A stretch of 64,000 bases of DNA. Source: Aphidius gifuensis. Its lineage: Eukaryota; Arthropoda; Insecta; Hymenoptera; Braconidae. Below, one piece after another: positions 34,911 through 45,617 of the stretch. Positions within the stretch are counted from its first letter, which is position 1, and every line of letters begins with the position of its first letter. Made by a program: the position numbers and the translations under genes. The notes beneath the pieces were generated by a model that was not told the origin of the DNA, made no database searches, and was given only the letters and a program-made list of their open reading frames with translations. The DNA is taken from assembly GCF_014905175.1 (NCBI RefSeq), contig NC_057788.1, forward strand, positions 11,539,446 to 11,603,445. Reading direction: 5' to 3'.

Positions 34911-35714
34911 GGGATTACCTCGGCCAAATTTTGCGGTATAAGAGAGGGGATAAAGCCTATGTTTAATACATTGGTCTGAGAGCCATTGCCAACCTCAAAA
35001 AGATGAATTTTTTATTTTTTTTTTTCGATAAAACAATAGTTTTTTGAAATAATTTTTGTATAATAACCTAATATTATTAATCCCTGAAATATAATTGATC
35101 AACTTTTTATTCTTTTAAACATTTATTCAATAGTTAAAAAAAATGTGTAAATCGTGAAACACCGCAAAAAAAAAAAAACAGTTGGTTGTACTGAGAGTGC
35201 GGTTGTGTTAGTGTATGATATAGCTGCTGTGGCAGTATGTGTGTATCAATGTGGGATTTATTACTGGCGTTTTTAAACCTACGCGCCACAACATGGCGGA
35301 TCACTATTCGGTGTTGCCAAGCGTACATTAGAATATAGTAGACGTCATATATACTGCTCGATTAGATGAATTTTTTCATACTTTAATTATTAATTATAAA
35401 AAAACTAAGCTCCAAACCTCTTCAATTTTTTTTCCATACGTTTTGTTTTGTTTCACTTCATAGCCCAATAGGTTTTTTTTCACGATGTCATTATTTCGAT
35501 TAAAGATATCGGTATTTTAATGGACTTTTTTTTGACAAAAATCGTATTCTCCATAAGAGCCCATGTTAAAAGTTGTCAACTTTGAAAATTAATAAAAAAA
35601 TAACGATCTTCCAAACAATTACCAAAAAATTACATAAAATGTATCAGTATTTCAAGAATCAACTGTAAAAATTTCAAAGCATTCTCATTATTAGTGACTG
35701 GCCGAGGTAATCCC
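34911..35714. mobile_element. TTAA-flanked element nested in a MITE
   Basis: Perfect 16-bp inverted repeats: GGGATTACCTCGGCCA at 34911-34926 and the complement at 35699-35714. Target duplication TTAA at 34907-34910 and 35715-35718. The element is 804 bp with no transposase. It contains AAAGTTGTCAACTTTGA, linking it with 4631-5181 and 1-820. It splits the AGGTGCTTTC copy at 34807-35857 exactly, so it is the younger of the two. Confidence 0.88.
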
Positions 35715-36376
35715 TTAAAAAATAAAAATTGAAATATGGCTGATTCAGCCTTTCATGTCCTACGCTGTTGCAAACTGACTTTTTGCTGACTGCGCATTCA
35801 ACTGCGCATGCGTAAAAATAAACAGGAAAAAAAATAAACACCCAAAAGAAAGCACCTATTATGCAAACGTGTAGAGAGAACAGTAGCGTCGAATGGTAAT
35901 GCTTAAAAAATAAGCAATCAAAACAATTAAAACGTAATTAATCCAGCTCTTCGTGTACAACGCTGATGCAAACTGGCTTTCTAAATCGAAAAAACAAAAT
36001 AAACCACTGAAAGAAAGGTGCTTTCTTTTGGGTGTTGAATTTATTTCCTATTCATTATTGCGCATGTGTAGTTGAATGCGCAGTCAGCAAACCGATAGTT
36101 TATTTATTTTCCAATTTATTTCTATTTATTTATTCATTTATTTATTTTTATGAATACGCACTGCATGGCGCAGTCATCAAAAAGTTAGTTTGCAAATAAT
36201 TCTTAAAACATATGATTTAAAACATAGCTGATCCAGCCTCTCATGTACTACGCTGTTGCAAACTAACTTTTCGCTGACTGCGCATTTAACTACGCATACT
36301 CAAAAATAAATAGGAAAAAAAATAAACACCCAAAAGCTCACAATAAACACACAAAAGAAAGCACCTAGTACCTAGT

Positions 36377-36686
36377 CAGTTTGCAACAGCGTAGTACATG
36401 AAGGGCTGGATTAGTTATGTTTTTTAAGTTTTTAATTCCTACTTTTTCTGAATTACGTTTTGTCGCCATTATTTTCTCCTCAAGTTAGCGCATTAAACAT
36501 GCGTATTGAAGTGAAAAAAAAAACGCCCCAAAGAAAGCATTTAGCACCTAATTCTCCATGTAAACTGTATATATAAGATTCTATGCAATTATAGATAAAA
36601 TTTGATGTTTACTTAAATGCAATAAAGCCTTTTAGCCATGTCTTTTTATGTAACTACCGCCAACGACCACATCGGCCTGAATCAGT
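36377..36686 (+). pseudogene. Truncated 5S rRNA gene copy with its upstream flank
   Basis: About 285 bp upstream of the 5S gene plus its first 25 nt (GCCAACGACCACATCGGCCT, then GAAT) are repeated here. At 36686/36687 the 5S sequence stops and CAGTGTTGGGTAAATGGTCG, a hAT-like terminus, begins. The internal promoter of the 5S gene (boxes A, IE and C) is missing, so this copy cannot be transcribed as 5S. Confidence 0.85.
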
Positions 36687-37444
36687 GTTGGGTAAATGGT
36701 CGATTTTTGGGTTTAATACTTTCATACCGGTATGAAAGTATTAAACCGGTATAATACCGGTATGAAAGTATGAAAGTATGAAACTCAGGAACGCCCCCTA
36801 TGGCATCAAAATTGTCTACCATACCAGCATAAAACTCTCGAATGTCAAATTTTTTGTTGATATATTAATAGATGTATTACAGAATAAACAAATAATATGA
36901 ACAATATTTGATTATAAAAACAACAACAGTATTAAAGTTACATAAAGTTATTTATATTTAGAATTAATTTTGTTAAAGAAATTAATATAAACATCCTTTC
37001 CTCAGCTACCATTTTCCTATGACCATTACCTTTTTATTTAAATAAATAAAGAGCTATGGGAAAAATATTATCCAAGGAAAGGATGTTGCCTGCATGTTAA
37101 TTTCTCTGTCAAAATTAATTTCGTATAATTAACATGATAACTTCCTTTCTCTTAGCAATCATTTTTTCCCTTATAGCTTTTTATTTGTTTAAATTAATAA
37201 AAGCTATGGGAAAGTATTAACTACGGAAAGGATGTTGTTTGTGTATTAATTTCTTTGGTTAAATTAATATTTTATGAATTAACATGTAAACAACATTCTG
37301 TCCATAGACATTTTTCCAATAGGTTTTACATAAATAAAAAATAAAAACTATGGAAAAATAACTAAGGAAGGTGTTGCCACATATTGATTTATAAAGAATT
37401 AATTGAGCCAAAGAAATTAATAGCCCTCATCCTTTCCTTAGACA
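36687..37444. mobile_element. hAT-like insert with iterated AAGGAAAGGATG inverted repeats
   Basis: It begins CAGTGTTGGGTAAATGGTCG and carries the palindrome ATACCGGTATGAAAGTAT. From 36980 it has three to four alternating inverted units containing AAGGAAAGGATGTTG and its complement, joined by (T)AAATTAATT runs. No right terminus of the expected form is present, so it is truncated or was rearranged when the 5S flank was duplicated. No open frame. Confidence 0.6.
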
Positions 37445-37724
37445 TTTGAGTTTGCAACAGCGTAGTACATGAAGGGCTGGATTAGTTATGTTTTTAAGTT
37501 TTTAATTCCTACTTTTTCTGAATTACGTTTTGTCGCCATTATTTTCTCCTCAAGTTAGCGCATTAAACATGCGTATTGAAGTGAAAAAAAAGCCCTTGAG
37601 CATTACCACCTAATTCTCCATGTAAACTGTATACATATATAAGATTCTATGCAATTATAGATAAAATTTGATGTTTACTTAAATGCAATAAAGCCTTTTA
37701 GCCATGTCTTTTTATGTAACTACC

Positions 37725-37842
37725 GCCAACGACCACATCGGCCTGAATGCACCGGTTCTCGTCCGATCACCGAAGTTAAGCAGGGCTGAGCGTGGTTAGT
37801 ACTTGGATGGGTGACCGCTTGGGAACACCACGTGTCGTTGGC
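37725..37842 (+). rRNA. 5S ribosomal RNA
   Basis: Starts GCCAACGACCACATCGGCCT and ends CGTGTCGTTGGC (about 118 nt); the two ends pair as helix I. The internal control region is intact: GATCACCGAAGTTAAGCAGG, then GGGTGACCGCTTGGGAACAC. A T-rich Pol III terminator follows (CTTTTTGCAATTTTTTTT). It is a solitary copy surrounded by MITE DNA rather than part of a visible tandem cluster. The upstream flank to about 37445 is shared with the truncated copy at 36377-36686. Confidence 0.96.
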
Positions 37843-37959
37843 ATTCTTTTTGCAATTTTTTTTCAATTAGAAAAAATTTTTCTGGGTATGTCTAGATCAC
37901 AGGATCTTCAGCTAAACTCCATAGATCTCCAAAGATGGTCCAAATATTTATACCTATTA

Positions 37960-38095
37960 TAATCGATTGTACCTATTAATTTTTGAAGAATTAATTGAGC
38001 CAATAGGTAAGCTTCATCCATTCTTTGCCTAAATGTGTGAAGTTTACCTATTGGCTCAATTAATTCTTTAAAAATTAATAGGTACAATCGAATCC
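37960..38095. repeat. Near-perfect foldback element
   Basis: Left arm 37960-38012 (TCGATTGTACCTATTAATTT, continuing to GAGCCAATAGGTAA) and right arm 38042-38095 (its inverted copy, ending TTAATAGGTACAATCGA). The loop is short. It is non-coding and sits between the 5S gene and the F-box pseudogene. Confidence 0.8.
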
Positions 38096-38194
38096 GGAAG
38101 CCATCTTCAGAAAAAAAATCATTTTTCTCAGAGAAAAATCCATAAGATACCTGCAGATACTCGATTTGATAATATATATCTGTTAACACATGTG

Positions 38195-38893
38195 TAAAAT
38201 GATACCATTTGTACGATTTTTAGTTGATCAGCATCAATAATCAAGTTAATTGTAATAATCTTTATATCTGTGACATTCATTATTTCAAGATCTGGATTAT
38301 TGTTTAGAAATTGAATAATACCAAAAGTAGTAAGTTTCCCAATATGAACAATCCAATCCTTTTAGTCCTTTTAATTTGATAAGAAAGCCATCTGTAATTG
38401 TATTAATATAACTTACGTCTAGTTTTTGTAAATTTTCCAAGTTTGTTAAAGCAACGAGAGCTTTTTCAGTAATAGCTCGGCAGTTTTGAATTTCTAATAT
38501 TTTTAGATTTTTACAATTATTAGCAATAGCAATAATTGTACTATCTCTAAGATTTATTGCATTACGTAAATTTAGATATTCAAGATATCGCAATTTTGAT
38601 AACTCATCAAGAACAGATGGAGAAGAAAGTGGCTCAGTATGAAAAGATGGTACTATAAAGCTATATCAGGAATTTCTAAACGTCTAAGTTTTTTTACAAT
38701 TGTTTGAAATTGCAATTATTGATTTTTCACTGAGTCTGATTAAACTTTCAATATTTTCCAACTCTGCCGCAACTTTTTTAAAGTAGTATCATTCATAATG
38801 CTACGAGGATTATGTATTTTTAAATGTTTCAAATTCGTGTACGACTTCTTGCAGCTTTCATAACTTAAGTTAAAATTTTTAAATTCATAATTA
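38195..38893 (-). pseudogene. F-box/LRR pseudogene, 3' half of the LRR exon
   Basis: The minus strand encodes LRR fragments typical of the family (LEYLNLRNAINLRDSTIIAI, NLENLQKLDVSYINTITDGF, TNLKHLKIHNPRSIMNDTTL). They lie in different frames because of small deletions, for example near 38225 and 38335. The 5' continuation is not adjacent; it lies at 40165-40405, with a lipase-like pseudogene on the opposite strand between them. Not functional. Confidence 0.8.
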
Positions 38894-39172
38894 TCGATGA
38901 GTAAAATTCTACAAAATAATAATCGGCAATTTTTCAGGTAGATGACGCAATGAAATATTCTCAAATCCAAGATGGCCTCGCCTTTGTTAAGGTATGTTAG
39001 CCATGGAGGTCGTGATTTTATACTTATATATATTTATTTGTGGTTAATATATTTTATTTGAACTTATAAAAATAAATTTCGAAAATTTATATACTTGAAT
39101 TTTGACTTTTTTTTTTCAAAAAATTATCCTACACTAATGATTCCTTTACTAAATTAATGATCTGTTTTTTAG

Positions 39173-39929
39173 TTTTCATGAAATGGGATTTTATCATTTA
39201 CCAGCAGTAATCACGCATGTTAAAAATATCAGCGGACAAAAAATAATATACATTGGACATTCAATTACAAAAAAATATACGATACTTAATGAGTCTTGCT
39301 TCAGCTTACTTTTATGAGTCATTTAAAAAGTCCTCTAAGAATATAATTGGACCATTTGCAAATGACATCAGTGTAAAGTTAAAGTTAATTATCCCAATTT
39401 TCTTATTTAAATTTACTCGACAATTTAAACAAAACAATTCAAATTAAAAAAAAAAATAAATAAAACAATCATTAATTTTTTTTAGTGGATAGCACGTTTA
39501 ATTGGATTAAATGAATTTTTACCTCGTGGAATTTTCATAAAAATGCTTGCAAGATATGGCTGTGATCTTGTCACTGTTGAACGTGACATTTGTGAAAACA
39601 TTTTGTTTACTTTACAAAGTAAATTATTTCAACTTAATAAATTATGTTTATATTTTCTTAAAATTAATTATCATTTTTTTTTTTATTTTTTATTCAAGAC
39701 GCTACTGCCAGTTGTAATATTGGGACACATGAACCAGCTGGTACATCAACAAAAACAGTTATTCATTATGCCATAATAAGAAATACATTCTGGTCAATTC
39801 CAAAATTTCGATTATGGAGAAACAGAAAATTTAGCTAAATACAATTCATCAATGCCTCCATCTTATGATTTATCAAAAATAAATATTCCAATTGCATTTT
39901 TTTATACAAATAATGATTGGCTGGCTTGA
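39173..39929 (+). pseudogene. Acid-lipase-like pseudogene (insect lipase 1/3 type)
   Basis: Remnant exons of an alpha/beta-hydrolase lipase. 39173-39440 reads FHEMGFYHLPAVITHVKNIS, then IIYIGHS, where the family has GHSxG; here the motif continues ITKK, so the nucleophile-elbow glycine is lost. After a frame change comes SLASAYFYESFKKSSKNIIG. The exon 39486-39618 reads LIGLNEFLPRGIF and YGCDLVTVERDICENILF. 39701-39929 reads CNIGTHEPAGTSTKTVIHYA, then after a frameshift the FDYGETENLAKYNSS and YDLSKINIPIAFFYTNNDWL region. The catalytic Asp and His parts near the C terminus are absent. Splice-like borders remain (TTTTTTAG before exons). It is a broken copy; an intact parent is not in this window. 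Confidence 0.8.
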
Positions 39930-40164
39930 TCTTGCGAATTTTTTTTTTGATTTTTCATTATTTCTAAAATTTTTTCATGTGATGGTTCATCGATAAAACG
40001 ACCATAATTATATTCAAATAATCGAATATAATACGTGAATGAATGAATGAATGAATCAATCAATTATCATAAATTACATCAAATAACTTTACCGATTACA
40101 TTGTTCGTTTAATAATAGGATAAAGATAATGTATCCTCAAACCTTTCAAATTCTTTCAATATTT

Positions 40165-40405
40165 AACAATACTGTATTCGTTACGTCAGACATTATGTCA
40201 CAAGCAATACCAAGATATTCCAAGTTTTGAAAATTTATCCATATTTTTTAAGAGAAATTCTAGCTACATCATAAGAAGCGAATGAAATGTCAAGATGTTT
40301 TAGATTTTTGCATGTACAAAAAATAGTATTGAGTATTTCTGTAGAGAGGTTCTTCGCAAATCCATTCTCTGTACTCATCGTGAAGTCGAAGTATACTTAA
40401 TGTTG
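40165..40405 (-). pseudogene. F-box/LRR pseudogene, 5' part of the LRR exon
   Basis: The minus strand matches the start of exon 3 in the paralogues: blocks for STEILNTIFCTCKNLKHLDI, then RISLKKYG/INFQNLEYLGIACDI. It stops at about 40165, just where 38893 would continue on the same strand. The pair therefore looks like one gene separated by a roughly 1.27-kb segment. No F-box exons were found next to it. Confidence 0.7.
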
Positions 40406-40659
40406 GAGTTTATTAAATATAGAAACTATTCATTCATTTTGTATGTAATAAATATTAATAATTTTTTCAATATTTAAGCTTTATATAATAACAATTGATG
40501 TTTTATTTTTTAAGTGAAAAAATAATCGTTGACAACAATTGGCACCACTAAGCTAAACAAAAATGAAAAAATGATCTGGATTAAGTTAATGAAGTAATTT
40601 ACCAAAAAAAATGTAATGGAATTATAAATAAATATTTAAATACTTTTGGTTTTTTTTTT

Positions 40660-41640
40660 CAACAGGTTTCTGGCAGATACATGATACATTCAATTAAACT
40701 TGACTATCTTTTAGAGTATTTGGAGTTAGAGGTAAAGAAGCAATGGCATATAAACGTGATCTTGAAAAAAGTGATATCAAGATAAAAATAAATGCATACA
40801 TTTTGGTAACAAAAAAAAAGATATTTATTCATTGGTTTTGCATATTAAAATTTGATAAAAATAATATAATGTTTTCAATTTATCAAGGTGAAGAGAATTA
40901 GTTTTTTGCATAATTGGTCAGAGCCATGATAAAAAACAAGTTGGTTATTTAGTTAGAAAATTTTTCAAAAATGAATGTTTTAGTTTCATATGTTGATGTA
41001 CCTAGTAAACAATGGGTTAATGATAATTATTGTGATAAAATATAATCATCATTTTTTTGTGTTTAATTATTTCCGGTGTATTTAAGTGTACAAATTAATT
41101 TGGGCTGATGAAAGAAGTGTTTTTAAAGCAATAAGAAGAGAAAAGAAATGATATAGTTGATAATTTAATTAACACCATGTTATAAAATGACGATGTCTTA
41201 AAACCTGGTCAAATAAATGATGTTGAAATTTAATATATATGGAACAATTTAGCTTATCGTGCTATCAATCCAAATTCACCATTGCCACCTGTTAAAAATG
41301 ATCTACTTGCACTAATTAAAGCAATGAAAAAATTGATTCATGTGTAGAGAAGGTCATAAAATTATTTCTAATTTCAAAAGAAAGAAAAGATACAAAAGGT
41401 TTAGAAAATAATAATACAATTGCAGCTATGTAATGATTTTTTATTTTTATTATTTTACACAACTACTGATGTGAATGTTGAAAATGTTTATTATTTGTTT
41501 ATATAGGGATTTGAAAGAGGTACATAAGATGCACTCGTTCAGAATAAAAATATTTCAGTTTCAACAGACAAAGATTCAACAAAGTTACTCCTGAAGTTGA
41601 TTTAGACGATCATGAAAAATTATTAATTTTTATTTAATAA
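40660..41640 (+). pseudogene. Unidentified decayed coding remnant
   Basis: Several short peptides look coding but lie in shifting frames: RVFGVRGKEAMAYKRDLEKS near 40712, IIGQSHDKKQVGYLVRKFF near 40915, VSYVDVPSKQWVNDNYCDK near 40985, KLIWADERSVFKAIRREK near 41092 and LAYRAINPNSPLPPVKNDLL near 41258. Intron-like AG/GT borders occur between them. I do not recognise the family. It lies directly downstream of the lipase remnant but does not resemble a lipase C terminus. Confidence 0.5.
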
Positions 41641-42341
41641 ATTAATTAAGAAATAAATATCTTATCATGTATTTTTTTTTCAGTTTAATGACTGACATGC
41701 TTTGTTTTTGGAGATTTAACTGGATTCAATTCAATCTTATTCTATTAATTTTTTTGTTTTAGATTAAGATACTTAATAGTTAATCAAATAAATGAAAATA
41801 CTTTTTATTTTTTAAGTATAATATTTGTTTTTTATTTTAGAAAAGTCTTTAGAAACATTTGTGTTTGTATGAATATTTGTTTAGGTGAAGAAAATTAATC
41901 TATTTATTTTTGTGAATTATTATTTACGAAAAAATTCATTGTCAGTAAGATGATTATCATATTCAAGAATTTATTGAAGCAGTTTGTGAATGTCAGCAAT
42001 AAATTGCATGTTAATCAAAAAACAAAAAATAATACAAATAATTTTTTGAATTTGTAAAGACATAAGTACAATTAAAGGTAAAAATAATTGTTTCATACAT
42101 AAAGATGTTTGAGAAATTATATATATTTTTGAACTTTGTTTTACAATAATATTAACATTATCATTAAATTTTTATAATTTCAAGTAACAAGTATAATAAT
42201 AATAATGTTCTTTTACAATATCTTCAGAATGTCTTTGATTTAGTAACGTATTTACTATTTTGTATGTGTATTTGAGAATAAATTATGGAAGAATATTACG
42301 CGTACATTAAAAAGAAAGACATACGATAAATTCAATTATAT
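41641..42341. other. 3' flank of the minus-strand F-box/LRR gene
   Basis: Bases 41850-42341 resemble 13915-14345 downstream of the paralogue at 14348-16286, including a shared block GTAACGTATTT and ACGATAAATTCAATTA just before the stop codon. No separate gene. Confidence 0.5.
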
Positions 42342-44245
42342 CTATTCGATAACTAACCATTGAGATTTAATTATTGACCTAGAGTCTTGTCTTATTGCCG
42401 GATTAAATATTTTTATATGTAAAATGATACCATTTGTACGATTTTTAGTTACTCGATCAGCAGCGATAACCGATTCAATTGTAATGTTATCTACATCCCA
42501 GACACTAATCTCTTCAAGGTCTGGGTTATTTTTTATAAATTGAATGATACCAGTATCAGTAAGCTTTTCGCAACCAACACAACACAATTCTTTTAATCCT
42601 TTTAATTTGATAATAAAGCTGTCTGAAATATCGAGTACACTTACGTCTAGTTTTTGTAAACTTTCCAATTTGGTTAGAGCAAAGAGAGCTTTTTCAGTAA
42701 TAGCAATGCAACCACTGATTACTAAACTTTTCAGGTTTGTACAATTATTAGCAATAGCAATAATTGTACTATCTTCGAGATTTTTTGCCGCACGCAAATC
42801 TAGATGTTCAAGATGTTGTAATTCTGATAACTCATCAAGAACAGATGGAGAAAGAAGTGAGTCCCCAGGAATAGAAGGTACTATAACGCAACCAGGAATT
42901 TCTAAACGTTTAAGTTTTTTACAGTTGTTTGAAATTGCGATTATTGATTCCTCACTGAGCTCAATGGAATAAAGCAATACTAAACTTTCGAGATTTTCTA
43001 ACTTTGTTAACTTTTTTAAAGCAGTTTCATTCGTAACTTGGTGATAAGAGTTTGTTATACACAAGTGTTTCAAATTTTTGCAATATTTAACAATTGCGTT
43101 TGCTAACTCAGGTGTTATATTACAAGAGATATTAAGATATTCTAAGTTTTGAAAGTTTATCCAATTTTCGAGAGAAATTTCAGCTACATCATAGTCACCA
43201 GATGGAATGTCAAGATGTTTTAAATTTCTGCATGTACAAATAATAGTATTGAGTTCTTTTGTAGAACGAATCATCGGTAGGTTGATATATTCCAAATTGA
43301 CGAGTTTATTAAATAGGGAAAACTCTTCAGGTAAATTATTTAGTTCAATATTAAGATGAACAAGTGTAGTTTTGTCTGCTATTTCTTGAAAAATTATGTT
43401 GTCTAATGAAAAGCCATGTACGGTCAATTTTTGAAGATTTTTAAATTTTTTAAGAGTCTGAAAATAATAAACATTTATTTTATTAATAGAATTGTTTGTC
43501 ACAAGTGATAAGCAACTAGTTGGTATTTAATAAAAACTTACCAAAAAAACTGTTCTTTTTCGGCGATCCAAAGATTTTAAAAAAAGATGAATTTCATTAA
43601 TTTCTTTTGGAAGACTATTTATTATTCCAAATAGATCAAATTTCAAATCATTGTCAAAAACCTTTTTCACTATTATTTTAATGCATTTCAGTTTATCCAA
43701 CAGTGTAAATGCTTGAACAAAGTGAACAGCATTTTTAGTTAATGAATTGCTATCAAATACACATTCAAAACTTGTTAAATTTTTACAGTGATCACCAACA
43801 AATGGCAAAATACTTAAATTGCAAACATCTGAGAGAAACAATTCTTTTAAATACATACCACATCTCAATAATATTTCCTCGAGGTATGATTGTGTCAGCA
43901 AACGGTTATCATAAGAACGTCCAATTGATGGTTCACATTTGTATTTTTTGATGTCATACCAAGCTAGTTGACATGCTTCTTTCCATTTGGTACAAACTAG
44001 AATCAAACGTATCAAATTAAAAATTTAATATATATACATTAATATTTCATTAACAACAAAGAAACTTTATTTCGATAATAATAAATACCTTTTTCCATGT
44101 CTATTCTTTCTGGTATTGACAGCAGCATAAAGATTTTTGCTAATGAGTCGCAATCCAGTAAATTGCTGACAATTTTTTTTTTATCCTTGTCACCATTATC
44201 AGACGTTTGTCGGTCTTTCTCAACACATATTTTTTTTTCACTCAT
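42342..44245 (-). CDS. F-box/leucine-rich-repeat protein (FBXL-like), complete
   Basis: Three exons: 44245-44089, 43996-43542 and 43457-42342; 575 aa. Exon 1 opens MSEKKICVEKDRQTSDNGDK and carries the first F-box half (LDCDSLAKIFMLLSIPERI). Exon 2 continues VCTKWKEACQLAWYDIKKYK. Exon 3 begins TLKKFKNLQKLTVHGF and contains about ten LRRs, including LEDSTIIAIANNCTNLKSLV and the closing NNPDLEEISVWDVDNITIES. Exon 1 is 157 nt, identical in length to two paralogues. No signal peptide. Family role: SKP1-binding substrate receptor of an SCF ubiquitin ligase, target unknown. It is very close to the gene at 14348-16286, including the unusual insert VPSIPGDSL in the central LRRs. The upstream homology with other copies is lost beyond about 44360. 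All frames are open, so it is probably active. Confidence 0.88.
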
Positions 44246-44646
44246 TTTGAGTAGATACTCTTAAAATATATATTAAAATCAAAAAATAATGATGAACTTG
44301 AATCTGTTACAACCAGAATAAAATAAACAAAAATAACCAAAAAAAATAGATCAATTAATGTTTGTTAAACACAATTCAAAGATTAAAAACACGTGGGTAA
44401 AAGTTTTTTCGTTTTTTCTAAAATGATCTTTTTGTCAACAAAACTTTTAGCTGAAAACGACTCTTCGCAGCTTTCTAAAAATTCAAAATTGAATTTATAA
44501 ATGTCGATAAGTAAAAAATCTACTTGCTAACAAAATGATAGCCGGTAATTTTTCAGCTATATTTTTCAGCTGAATGAAGCGGTGTCTTCTCACTCTTTTC
44601 TGTTATAGAACTGCTTCTTGCTGCTTCTTGCTCCAGTATTGCGGGA
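44246..44646. other. Upstream region of the minus-strand F-box/LRR gene
   Basis: Bases 44280-44360 match the proximal upstream region of the paralogues. The block about 44500-44590 (CGATAAGTAAAAAATCTAC to GCCGGTAATTTTTCAGCT) recurs in diverged form at 38885-38945 beside the broken pseudogene. No gene is seen. Confidence 0.5.
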
Positions 44647-45484
44647 GTTATTGCGGGTCCAACAGTCCGATTCACAGGGTATTAGAATTTAGGGCTTTTT
44701 CCCTCCACTGGCGGCGCTTATGAACCTTTTGTAATTTGTATGTGAAATCCAGAGTTGGGCTTATTTTATCCGGCCGTATTATACGCCGTATGATATGCCG
44801 TATTATACAGCCCTGTTTTTTTGGCGTCGTATTATACGTTTTATCCGCAGATCGATAAAAAAGAAATTGGTAAAAATGTAAAAATAAAATATGTAATTTA
44901 TTTATTAAATAAAAAAAATGTCCCAGGAAAAGCAGTAGCTAAGGAAAAGATGTAGTTAAGGAATTAATGTAGCTTGAAACATACTTTTTCTGGCCACATT
45001 AATTCCTTAGCTACTGCTGGTCCTTGAGATTTTTATTTATTTGATAAAGAAAATACATGTTATTTTATTTTTGAAAAATAAAAATGTCCAAGAAAAAGCA
45101 GTAGCTAAGAAATTAATGTTGTTTACCACATAATTTTATTAGCTACATTAATTCCTTAGCTACTGCTTGTTCTTGGTATTTCCATTCATTTAATAAATAA
45201 ATTACATATATTTTATTAAATAAATCAAATAAATACACTTTCATTGTTTAAACATAAATTACATGTTTACATGTATATATGCAGCACTGCCATATTATCC
45301 GGTTTTATCCCTATATTACGCGTATTATACGAAATGCGTATAATATTCCCAAAAACCTAAAAAGCCCAACACTAGTAAAATCCAATGGAATTTATATTGA
45401 AAAAATTTTACAGGCGCTATCAGTGGCAAAAAAAAGCCCTAAATTGTATAAAATTTGCCCTGTGAAATGGACTGCCGCAATAAC
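44647..45484. mobile_element. CACAGGGC-family foldback MITE, interrupted
   Basis: The outer inverted repeats GTTATTGCGG (44647-44656 and 45475-45484) enclose the core ends TTCACAGGG and TTTAGGGCTTTTT. The hAT-like element at 44750-45374 splits it. Other copies: 45811-45964, 46605-46769, 47189-47351, 60764-60924 and about 61351-61497. The core is about 150 bp and nearly palindromic. Confidence 0.8.
44750..45374. mobile_element. hAT-like MITE nested in the CACAGGGC MITE
   Basis: Left end CAGAGTTGGGCTTATTTTAT, right end AAAAAGCCCAACACTA. The 8-bp target duplication is GTGAAATC (44742-44749) and GTAAAATC (45375-45382), with one mismatch. The interior has alternating inverted units of GCAGTAGCTAAGGAA and ATTCCTTAGCTACTGC, and runs of TATTATACG. 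Non-coding. Related in design to 58685-59287. Confidence 0.8.
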
Positions 45485-45617
45485 GATACGCCGACAATAA
45501 AGAAATATTAGTCGCGATAGAAAAACATGGAGGCGCTTGTTGTTGATTTCATAAGCAGCAAATGCAAAAATAAAGGCCGGTTTTTTCATCCAACAGTTAA
45601 CTAAGGTTTAAACTCCA

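Larger units (their letters stand above)
33650..36560. repeat. Cluster of AGGTGCTTTC-family MITEs
   Basis: Array of copies and fragments in both orientations. Terminal repeats are AGGTGCTTTCTTTTG and its complement; the interior carries GCATGCGCAGTTGAATGCGC and a TTGCAACAGCGTAGGACAT block. Copies: 33650-33877 (inverted), 33878-34131 (target duplication AAT), 34139-34290 (partial), 34291-34543, and 34807-35857 (target duplication ATT, interrupted by the TTAA element at 34911-35714). Further fragments run to 36560. Apparent proteins in this stretch (for example 33843-34133) are translations of the MITE. The 3-bp target site is most like PIF/Harbinger-type transposons, but the TIR does not settle it. 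Confidence 0.8.

Noticed and set aside
45279..45589. Overlapping 73- and 65-codon frames
   Set aside because: They lie in the border of the hAT-like MITE and the CACAGGGC foldback and have no domain.
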